This document shows, one piece after another, positions 8,987-17,067 of a DNA stretch of 33,763 nucleotides. Under the pieces are notes generated by a model. The model was given only the letters and a program-made list of their open reading frames with translations. It did not search any database and was not told the origin of the DNA. Numbering within the stretch: the first letter of the stretch is position 1; each line of letters begins with the position of its first letter. This DNA is from Clostridia bacterium (lineage in GTDB: Bacteria > Bacillota > Clostridia > Christensenellales > UBA1242), in assembly GCA_017531805.1 (NCBI GenBank), contig JAFXKG010000006.1:85395-119157 (forward strand). Direction: 5' to 3'. A program made the position numbers and the translations under genes.

Positions 8987-9370
8987 ATGATATTTTGGGA
9001 AATTGTTGCCGGAGTACTTGGTGGCATTGTTGCTGGCATGGGTATGGGTGGAGGCACTCTTACAATACCAATACTGACAATCTTTTTATCTTATCAGCAA
9101 TTGCAGGCACAAGGTATCAACCTTATATCTTTTTTGCCAATGTCTGTGGTTGCGCTATTTATACATATGAAAAATCATCTTGTAGCATGGAAGGAAACTT
9201 GGCTTTTGGCAGCTATTGGTAGCCTTTTCAGTTTGATAGGTGCGCTTGTTGCAAACCATATAAACAATATTGTTCTTAAAAAAATGTTTGCATTGTTTTT
9301 GATAGGACTTGGTATTTGGCAAATAGTACAACTGGTTAAAGAAAACAAAAAAACAAAATCTAACAAATAG
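8987..9370 (+). CDS. TauE/SafE (TSUP) family transporter, C-terminal-half protein
   Basis: This 127-aa protein has about four membrane segments and its own glycine motif GMGMGGGTLTIPILT near residues 17-31, matching the motif of the preceding gene. The pair looks like the two halves of one TSUP permease on separate polypeptides. The ATG follows an AGGTG ribosome site that begins at the previous gene's stop, so coupled translation is likely. The lysine-rich C-terminus (VKENKKTKSNK) is probably cytoplasmic. The gene overlaps the convergent SPOR-like gene by 11 bases. Confidence 0.8.
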   Translation: MIFWEIVAGVLGGIVAGMGMGGGTLTIPILTIFLSYQQLQAQGINLISFLPMSVVALFIHMKNHLVAWKETWLLAAIGSLFSLIGALVANHINNIVLKKMFALFLIGLGIWQIVQLVKENKKTKSNK

Positions 9371-10133
9371 TGTTTAAGTGATACACATAATTTAAGGTTA
9401 TGTTAATAAGTTCATATTTTAAAGATTGAGATAAATTTTCTGTGTTATATATGTTCTGTAAAGAGTTCAATATATTTAAAAAGTATGTTTTGCATATTTC
9501 ATATTTGTTGTTGGTAAAATTTAAACAATATTCATCAAAAATTTTAGATAAATCACTATGTAAATTTAAAACTTGCAGTTTGATGCTTTTTTCAGTTGTG
9601 CAAGCAGTATCATAATTTATCATTAAAGTATATAAAGTTTCAATTATAATTTTGATTTGATTATTGATATTTTCAACTGTTTGATTTTGCGTGTCAGACA
9701 AACTGCTTATATGTTTAAAATCTTTTGTTTTAAGTGTAAGTATTTTGCAATTAGTATATTCAGTTATAATGTTAGACACAACTTTTTCCGCGCTATCTAT
9801 ATCTAAATAATAATTTGCAATAACATGAAAATGTCCATCGTAATAAATATATCCGCCAGCATTTTTTTGTTGTATATCTAAAGCGCATTTGTAAGCATCG
9901 GTGTAGTTTTGAAATAGGCCAATCTCTACAAAATAAAAGTAGGTTAATTTTTGTTTTTTATAAAATATTTTAATAATCGCGATAATCAATAATATAACAA
10001 AAACAGACAGTATTAAAAATTTAAACAAATGATTTGTTTTGGTTTTTCTTTTTGTTTGTTGGTTATAATCAAAATTGTAAAATTGCATATATATTTTATG
10101 CAAAAAACTAAAAAAATCAGTAATTTTTAACAT
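9360..10133 (-). CDS. Single-pass membrane protein with a SPOR-like domain
   Basis: The protein is about 257 aa. It has a basic N-terminus (NQQTKRKTKTN), one membrane segment (about residues 35-58, FLILSVFVILLIIAII) and then a segment reading YFYFVEIGLFQNYTDAYKCA...GGYIYYDGHFHVIANYY, which has the shape of a SPOR domain. SPOR domains bind denuded glycan strands at septa, so a role in division or sporulation is possible. The rest, about residues 150-257, is helical and unrecognised. The open frame continues upstream to 10427, but that part is only the antisense of groES. ATG 10133 or ATG 10088 is the likely start, and neither has a strong ribosome site. Confidence 0.6.
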   Translation of the reverse strand: MLKITDFFSFLHKIYMQFYNFDYNQQTKRKTKTNHLFKFLILSVFVILLIIAIIKIFYKKQKLTYFYFVEIGLFQNYTDAYKCALDIQQKNAGGYIYYDGHFHVIANYYLDIDSAEKVVSNIITEYTNCKILTLKTKDFKHISSLSDTQNQTVENINNQIKIIIETLYTLMINYDTACTTEKSIKLQVLNLHSDLSKIFDEYCLNFTNNKYEICKTYFLNILNSLQNIYNTENLSQSLKYELINITLNYVYHLNTIC

Positions 10134-10145
10134 TTTTTTAAAAAA

Positions 10146-10174
10146 TTGACAGGTTTTGGATAAATTTATGACAT
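10146..10174 (+). promoter_or_regulatory. Putative groESL promoter
   Basis: TTGACA (10146-10151), a 17-bp spacer and a weak -10 TGACAT (10169-10174). A perfect TATAAT at 10182-10187 lacks a good -35 at normal distance, so the real -10 is uncertain. No CIRCE (HrcA) repeat is visible here. Confidence 0.5.
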
Positions 10175-10203
10175 TTAAATATATAATGCAGGCAGGAGGT
10201 AAG

Positions 10204-12088
<1,885 letters not shown>

Positions 12089-12224
12089 AAAAATTAAATA
12101 AATTCAACATAAATTTATCAATTTTTCAATAATTTTAATTAAATTATCAGAAAAAATAAAAAATTTTAATATTTTTTTAAAAAAATAATTAAAAAAATAA
12201 TAATTTCCCCTTTTAAAAATAAAT

Positions 12225-12257
12225 AAAAAATGTGCAATAAATTTTTGCACATTTTTT
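12225..12257. terminator. Bidirectional intrinsic terminator between groEL and valS
   Basis: Perfect 13-bp stem (aaaaaatgtgcaa / ttgcacatttttt) with a 7-nt loop and T runs on both strands, placed between the convergent groEL and valS genes. The rest of the 183-bp gap is AT-rich sequence with nothing recognisable. Confidence 0.92.
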
Positions 12258-12271
12258 ATATTGTAAATAAA

Positions 12272-14689
12272 TTATTGTTCAACAACCTTGCCAATTTTGA
12301 CATCAAATTCTCCAGTTGTGTATTTGATATTTTTAACACTTGCAACTGCTTTAATATCTGCTTCACATGATTTAACAAATTCAATTTCGTTGCAAAAAAT
12401 TTCAATGTCTTCAATTTCTGTTTTCATGCTTAGTTGATTTAAACTTTTAAATTGTCTTACACGACCAACAATATCAACAACAATGTCGCCATTTGCTAAA
12501 ATGTTTTGTTCTGCTTCAACGCTAATTTTATTCAATTCACACAAATGTATACTTTCAATTTTTTCAAATTGTTTAAAATATTCTTGATAAATTTCTTCAG
12601 TGATATGAGGCATAGTAATAGATAATAATTGCAATGCATGTAGAAGCACATTATAGCATGCCCATTGAGCAGATTTTTTTGCTTGTTCTCCATACACTTC
12701 AGGTTTATACAATCTGTTTTTTGCAATTTCAATATAGTTATCGCAGAAGTACCAGAAGAATTTTTCAATTTCATCTTTAGCGTAACCCATTTCTACTTTT
12801 TCATAGAATTTATAAGTCTTTTCAAAACACTCATTAAATTTGTGCATTATATGTTTATCCATTGGAAGGATATTTTCTGGTTTTTCTGGTGTGTAATCGT
12901 AAAGGAAAGAAAGCACAAATTTAGATGCGTTCCAAACCTTATTTAAAAGTTTATAACCGTCTTTAAGTCCAGTATCGCTAAACATAACATCACGACCATA
13001 AGCGCCATTTGCACACCAATATCTAATTACATCTGCGCCATAGTCACGGATGGCGTCTGTCAAACTAACTTTTGAATTTGATTTTGATTTAGAGAATTTA
13101 ACTCCTTTATCAGCCATAACCCAACCGTTAACAAGTAACTCTTTCCATGGCAAGCAACCTTGATGATAATAAGATTTGATAATAGTACGCAAATCCCATG
13201 TAGTGATAATATCTCTGCCACAAAAACGCATACTCATTGGCATTTTTGCGTTACTTTCTTGCTCGTCTTCTGCCCAATTTGTGTTGATTTGCGGGGTAAC
13301 TGAACTTGTTGCCCAAGTGTCCATAACATCTTGTTCAGCAGTAAATTCATTGCAACCACAATCACAATGTGAAGTTGGATTTGTTGTTAATGGGTTGACA
13401 GGTAGTTCGTTGATTTCGGCCAATTTAACTTTTCCACAATTATTACAATACCAAACAGGGAATGGAACACCAAAATAGCGTTGTCTTGAAATTGACCAGT
13501 CTTGATTTAAGATGCTTACCCAAGCAATGTATCTTGCTTTCATGCTTTCTGGGTGCCAAACGAGTTCGTTGCCTAAATCTATCCATTTTTGTTTAAGTTC
13601 TGGTGTTGATGTTTGAATAAACCATTGTTTTTTACTTAAAAATTCAATTGGTTCATCGCATCGTTCATGAACTTTAACGGCGTGGGTGATAGGATCTTGT
13701 TTGTATAAATATCCTTGATCTTTTAAGTCTTCAATAATTGCTTTTCTTGCTTCGATAGATTTCATGCCGGCATATTTGCCTGCGATTTCAGTCATTTTTC
13801 CACCATCATCAATAGCTCGTTTTAATTCTAGATGATATTCTTTCCACCATTCAGCATCGGTTTGGTCTCCAAAAGTACAACACATTACAATTCCTGTACC
13901 TTTATCTATACCAACTTTGGCATCAGCTCTTACTTCTACTTCGTTTTCTTCAAAAAGTGGAACTTTAACTTTTTTACCAATTAAATGTTTGTATCTGTCG
14001 TCTTCAGGATTTACAAAAATGCCAACACATGCGGGCAAAAACTCTGGTCTTGTGGTAGCGATAGGAATTGTGCCACTGCCATCAGCTAAGCGGAAATTTA
14101 AATAGTTGAAAATACTATCCAATTCTTTATCTTCAAGTTCAGCTGCAGCAACGCTTGTTCTACATTTGCAACACCAAGGACCTGGTTTATCTTCACGATA
14201 TGCAATGCCACGACGCGCTAAATCTATGAAAGATTTTTGACTTGTTTTTTGACTTTTATCATCTATGGTGTTGTATCCTAAACTTAAATCGCAACTCATA
14301 CCCGCTTTAACCATCATATCACGATAGTTTTGGTTGTAAGTTGAAACCAAGTCTAAAGCGATTTTTGTAAATTCTTCTCTTGGAAGAGTGTGTGCACGAA
14401 TATTTTTCTTTTTTTCAACCAAAAGTTCTGTAGGCAGTCCGTTGTTGTCAAAGCCAAGAGGGTAATACATATTGAAACCCTGCATTCTTCTAAACCTTGC
14501 CATCATATCAGCCTGTGTAAAACCGGAAATATGACCTAAGTGAAGTTCACCACTTACTGTTGGTGGTGGGGTGTCGATTGAATAGGTTGGTTTGTTTGAG
14601 TTTTTGTCAAACTTATAAATACCTTTTTCTTGCCAAAAATTTTGCCATTTGGCTTCTTTTTCATTAATGTTGTATTTATTATCTAACAT
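12272..14689 (-). CDS. valS: Valyl-tRNA synthetase, archaeal/rickettsial type 2
   Basis: This class I enzyme charges tRNA-Val. The 805-aa protein carries the HIGH motif as HLGHISG (residues 50-56) and KMSKS as KFSKSKS near residue 530. A CP1 editing domain contains TTRPEFLPACVGIFVNP and GTGIVMCCTFGDQTDAEWW, and a Cys zinc ribbon reads WYCNNCG...CDCGC. GFDNNGLPTE and the CTFGD editing segment are typical of the type 2 ValS of archaea and rickettsiae. Ordinary Firmicutes ValS is about 880 aa with a C-terminal coiled-coil arm, which is absent here. The usual G after KMSKSK is S. The start follows AAAGGAG. Upstream is a T-box leader, so expression should respond to uncharged tRNA-Val. Acquisition by ancient transfer followed by capture of a native T-box is an inference. 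Confidence 0.95.
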   Translation of the reverse strand: MLDNKYNINEKEAKWQNFWQEKGIYKFDKNSNKPTYSIDTPPPTVSGELHLGHISGFTQADMMARFRRMQGFNMYYPLGFDNNGLPTELLVEKKKNIRAHTLPREEFTKIALDLVSTYNQNYRDMMVKAGMSCDLSLGYNTIDDKSQKTSQKSFIDLARRGIAYREDKPGPWCCKCRTSVAAAELEDKELDSIFNYLNFRLADGSGTIPIATTRPEFLPACVGIFVNPEDDRYKHLIGKKVKVPLFEENEVEVRADAKVGIDKGTGIVMCCTFGDQTDAEWWKEYHLELKRAIDDGGKMTEIAGKYAGMKSIEARKAIIEDLKDQGYLYKQDPITHAVKVHERCDEPIEFLSKKQWFIQTSTPELKQKWIDLGNELVWHPESMKARYIAWVSILNQDWSISRQRYFGVPFPVWYCNNCGKVKLAEINELPVNPLTTNPTSHCDCGCNEFTAEQDVMDTWATSSVTPQINTNWAEDEQESNAKMPMSMRFCGRDIITTWDLRTIIKSYYHQGCLPWKELLVNGWVMADKGVKFSKSKSNSKVSLTDAIRDYGADVIRYWCANGAYGRDVMFSDTGLKDGYKLLNKVWNASKFVLSFLYDYTPEKPENILPMDKHIMHKFNECFEKTYKFYEKVEMGYAKDEIEKFFWYFCDNYIEIAKNRLYKPEVYGEQAKKSAQWACYNVLLHALQLLSITMPHITEEIYQEYFKQFEKIESIHLCELNKISVEAEQNILANGDIVVDIVGRVRQFKSLNQLSMKTEIEDIEIFCNEIEFVKSCEADIKAVASVKNIKYTTGEFDVKIGKVVEQ

Positions 14690-14717
14690 ACTATCTCCTT
14701 TTAATGTTTTTGAATAT

Positions 14718-14752
14718 AAAAAACCCTTACATTCAGTTTTGAATATAAGGGT
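14718..14752 (-). terminator. Second terminator hairpin in the valS leader
   Basis: On the minus strand the arms ACCCTTATATTCA and TGAATGTAAGGGT form 13 pairs (one U.G) around an AAAC loop, followed by six T. It lies between the T-box terminator and valS, only about 30 bases before the start codon. Its 5' arm begins with the same CCCTTATATT as the T-box terminator. As an ordinary terminator it would block valS even after T-box antitermination. Confidence 0.8.
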
Positions 14753-14768
14753 AAATAAATTTTTATAT

Positions 14769-15002
14769 AAAAACCCTTATACTTATTAAATATAAGGGCG
14801 AATGTTCGCGGTACCACCTTATCTTTTTACTTCATTTTAAAACTGACGTATTTTTCATAACGCAAGTGGTCTACTATACTTCTTCACTTGAACTTGTTTG
14901 CTACCTTCTGCCAACACTGTTTTAGGTCACTTTCAGCCCATGATGACCACTCTCTACAAAACGCACTTTAGCATACTCCTCAAACTTATATAACGTTTCT
15001 CT
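14769..15002 (-). promoter_or_regulatory. T-box riboswitch upstream of valS
   Basis: The minus-strand RNA holds the T-box core AAGGUGGUACCGCG (plus-strand 14807-14820). The antiterminator pairs AUAAGG with CCUUAU and GCGA with UCGC around the UGGU bulge. It competes with a terminator CCCUUAUA / UAUAAGGG (14774-14798) followed by U's (14769-14773). Stem I upstream includes GUGGUC (5' side) pairing with GACCAC (3' side). A GUA valine triplet at 14874-14872 sits next to the GACCAC strand and is a candidate specifier codon, though I did not fold the leader. Uncharged tRNA-Val should favour read-through into valS. Confidence 0.93.
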
Positions 15003-15008
15003 AATTAA

Positions 15009-15037
15009 ATAATAAACTATTTATCAAAATTTGTCAA
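15009..15037 (-). promoter_or_regulatory. valS: Promoter of the T-box/valS transcript
   Basis: Minus-strand TTGACA (15037-15032), a 17-bp spacer and TATTAT (15014-15009), placed just before the T-box leader. The 16-bp element at 15037-15052, close to the palindrome in the divergent promoter, touches the -35 box. Confidence 0.8.
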
Positions 15038-15093
15038 CAATTTTAAAGTTTTTAATTATACAAAAACAGTACACGCGATTAATTGTTATGCTA

Positions 15094-15122
15094 TTGACAA
15101 CTTTAAAGTTGTGTGATAATAT
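15094..15122 (+). promoter_or_regulatory. Promoter of the 156-aa gene with a palindromic operator in the spacer
   Basis: TTGACA (15094-15099), a 17-bp spacer and TAATAT (15117-15122) with an extended -10 TG at 15114-15115. A perfect 16-bp palindrome ACAACTTTAAAGTTGT (15097-15112) fills most of the spacer and would compete with RNA polymerase if bound. Confidence 0.75.
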
Positions 15123-15139
15123 TCACTTAAGAGGTAAAT

Positions 15140-15610
15140 ATGTTAGATAGGATTGATATTGAAAATATTCCAACAGAACGGTTCTTAACGGACAAATGGA
15201 GACATGAAATACTTGAAGCAATTTGCGAAATGACAGGAAGTTATGGTCTTTTAAATATCGAAATTGATTTTGATAATGCTGAGAGAGTAAACTTTTCTAC
15301 CTATCTTGAGGATGGTTTTTACTATACCAAAGTAATGTTAAGGTTAAAAGCAAATAAAAAAGGTAAATTTTTACCAGTTGGGTATTTGCTTGAAATAACC
15401 CCATTTACAGTTGAATTGTATCCAAGTTATTTTGGGAAAGACATCTTAAAACATGAAGATAAACTATATAAAATGAATCATAATTCAAACAGGAGTTTAA
15501 CAAAATATTTGCGCAGGTTTTTAACTGAAATTTATGGTGACGAATATGATGAAAAATTTAAAAAAATATTATCAAGTTGTAAAAAACAACAAAATAAAAA
15601 AGTTTTCTAA
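15140..15610 (+). CDS. Uncharacterised 156-aa protein
   Basis: I do not recognise this protein. It is soluble, with mixed helix and strand, no signal peptide and no membrane segment. Visible traits are an acidic N-terminus (MLDRIDIENIPTERFL), a central strand-rich part (NFSTYLEDGFYYTKVMLRLK) and a basic helical C-terminus (SNRSLTKYLRRFLTEIYGDE, then FKKILSSCKKQQNKKVF). The start follows AAGAGGT at 15129-15135. A strong promoter with a palindromic operator precedes it, divergent from valS. The stop follows a run of six A. Reading one frame over gives KFSKEIKEEYEELTN before the next stop, so the true C-terminus may be longer and have been shifted by a homopolymer change. Confidence 0.7.
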   Translation: MLDRIDIENIPTERFLTDKWRHEILEAICEMTGSYGLLNIEIDFDNAERVNFSTYLEDGFYYTKVMLRLKANKKGKFLPVGYLLEITPFTVELYPSYFGKDILKHEDKLYKMNHNSNRSLTKYLRRFLTEIYGDEYDEKFKKILSSCKKQQNKKVF

Positions 15611-15846
15611 AGAGATTAAAGAAGAATATGAAGAATTGACTAATTAAATTTTTGTTTTTTGTAAAGTTAACAAGCAAACATTATTAAGATTTTAGATTTT
15701 TACTTAAAAGACAAGGCTACAAAGAGTTAGATATTGAACCAAAATTATAGATTGATGCGCGTTCAGACTAATTTACATATTTAAAGTGAAGTAAGAATAA
15801 TGGTATTGCTACAGGTTATAGAAATAACAAATAGTAATCTGATAAT
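15611..15846 (+). pseudogene. Gene-poor stretch with possible decayed coding sequence
   Basis: No intact gene is seen between the 156-aa gene and the next terminator. One frame reads protein-like fragments broken by stops (QGYKELDIEPKL, IDARSD, FTYLK, then NNGIATGYRNNK near 15710-15836). This could be the worn remains of a gene or chance. The rest is AT-rich without recognisable sites. Confidence 0.25.
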
Positions 15847-15876
15847 AAAAAAGGTGAGGGTTACCTCACTTTTTTC
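15847..15876 (+). terminator. Intrinsic terminator upstream of rsmA
   Basis: AAAAAAG-GTGAGG, loop gtta, CCTCAC-TTTTTT: a six-pair GC-containing stem extended by A:T pairs across one bulged base, followed by T's. It ends the 15140 transcript before the rsmA promoter. Confidence 0.8.
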
Positions 15877-15900
15877 TTTTGTGTTTCTTTTGTAAATCTA

Positions 15901-15929
15901 TGTACATTTTTTCTTTTGTATGATATAAT
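15901..15929 (+). promoter_or_regulatory. rsmA: rsmA promoter, extended -10
   Basis: TGTACA (15901-15906), 17 bp, then TGATATAAT giving an extended -10 with TATAAT at 15924-15929. A 12-bp hairpin (15939-15967) begins about ten bases downstream. Confidence 0.7.
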
Positions 15930-15938
15930 TATTTTAAC

Positions 15939-15968
15939 AAAACATGTTGAAAGTGTCAACATGTTTTT
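15939..15968 (+). promoter_or_regulatory. Hairpin or operator in the rsmA leader
   Basis: Perfect inverted repeat AAAACATGTTGA / TCAACATGTTTT with a 5-nt loop aagtg and five T at its 3' end. It sits between the rsmA promoter and start codon, so it could act as an early terminator (attenuator), a 5' stabilising stem or a repressor site. Confidence 0.6.
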
Positions 15969-15990
15969 ACAAAAAGGTACATAACAAATT

Positions 15991-16833
15991 ATGGAAAAAT
16001 TTAATAAAAATTTAAAAAACAACAATAAAAACATGCAAAATGATGAAAATTTTAGCAAAAACGACATAAATTTTAAAAAAAGTTTAGGTCAAAACTTTTT
16101 GTTTGACACAAATCTGTTAAACGCGATTGTTAGTGATGGAGATGTTGAAAGTAATGATTTAGTGCTTGAAATTGGAGCAGGTGCGGGAACTCTTACTAAG
16201 GCATTGGCGATGAAGGCAAAAAAGGTTATATCATTTGAAATTGATAAGTCGTTGATACCCATTTTAGAATCAAGAAAAAAAGAATGTCCAAACATAGAAT
16301 TTTATTTTCAAGATTTTATGGATGCAGAAATTGACAACTTGTTTGAAGGTAAAGCAAGGGTTGTTGCAAATATACCATATTACATAACCACACCAATAGT
16401 TTTTAGATTGGTGCAAAAGTTAGAAAAGTTTAAATCAATAATGGTGCTTGTGCAAAAAGAAGTTGCAGAACGATTTGCGTCACCGCATGGCACAAAAGAT
16501 TATGGAACAACAAGTATAATTTTGCAGTCAATTTTTGAAGTATCAATTCCTCGTATAGTAAGGAAGGAGTGCTTTATTCCACCGCCAAAAGTTGACAGCG
16601 CATTGTGTAAGCTTGTACCGCACAACAAATATCAAATTTCAGACTTTAAAAGTTTTAAAGATTTTGTTCATTTATCGTTTTCTATGAGACGCAAAACTTT
16701 AGTTAACAACCTTAAATCTTTATACGATAAAGACAAAGTTGTAAATGTGTTGCAACAGTTTGGTTATAATGCAAACACTCGTCCAGAAGATATTAGTGTA
16801 GAAAATTTTATAAAAATATTTAAAAATTTATAA
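15991..16833 (+). CDS. rsmA: 16S rRNA (adenine1518/1519-N6) dimethyltransferase
   Basis: RsmA/KsgA dimethylates two adjacent adenines in helix 45 of 16S rRNA using S-adenosylmethionine, a late step in small-subunit assembly. The 280-aa protein shows KKSLGQNFL (residues 29-37), the SAM motif EIGAGAGTLT (60-69), the acidic EID (83-85), the catalytic NIPYYITTP (127-135) and the C-terminal LSFSMRRKTLVNNL. An Asn/Lys-rich extension of about 27 residues precedes the family start. It may be real or partly a start-site error, since the ribosome site (AAAGG) lies unusually far upstream and the alternative ATG 16033 has none. The gene has its own promoter and is followed by a strong terminator, so it appears monocistronic. 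Confidence 0.96.
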   Translation: MEKFNKNLKNNNKNMQNDENFSKNDINFKKSLGQNFLFDTNLLNAIVSDGDVESNDLVLEIGAGAGTLTKALAMKAKKVISFEIDKSLIPILESRKKECPNIEFYFQDFMDAEIDNLFEGKARVVANIPYYITTPIVFRLVQKLEKFKSIMVLVQKEVAERFASPHGTKDYGTTSIILQSIFEVSIPRIVRKECFIPPPKVDSALCKLVPHNKYQISDFKSFKDFVHLSFSMRRKTLVNNLKSLYDKDKVVNVLQQFGYNANTRPEDISVENFIKIFKNL

Positions 16834-16842
16834 AAATTAATT

Positions 16843-16879
16843 AAAAATACCGAAAAATTAATAATTTTTGGTATTTTTT
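16843..16879 (+). terminator. Intrinsic terminator after rsmA
   Basis: Long A:T-rich stem AAAAATACC-GAAAAATTA / TAATTTTT-GGTATTTTT with one bulged G, ending in T's. The remaining gap to the giant gene holds only its promoter. Confidence 0.85.
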
Positions 16880-16968
16880 AATATTTTTTTGCTTTATTTA
16901 ATTTTTTAAAATAATTTCAAATAATAATTTTCAAACAATTAATTAAAAATAATTGCCAATATTTTTGA

Positions 16969-16997
16969 TTGACACAAAGAAAATTAAATTATATAAT
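16969..16997 (+). promoter_or_regulatory. Perfect consensus promoter of the giant surface protein gene
   Basis: TTGACA (16969-16974), exactly 17 bp, TATAAT (16992-16997): a full consensus sigma-A promoter. It leaves a 5' leader of about 65 bases before the ATG at 17068. Confidence 0.85.
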
Positions 16998-17067
16998 TAT
17001 TTTGTAATATTTTGTAGATAATAAAATTATCAAATCAAAACAAATGAAATCATTTAGGTAGGGGAAA

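Noticed and set aside
8980..9222. 80-codon plus-strand frame overlapping the second TauE half
   Set aside because: It is a shifted frame of the real transporter gene, which has the ribosome site and family motif.
10100..10203. Search for a CIRCE heat-shock operator upstream of groES
   Set aside because: No TTAGCACTC-N9-GAGTGCTAA-like repeat was found.
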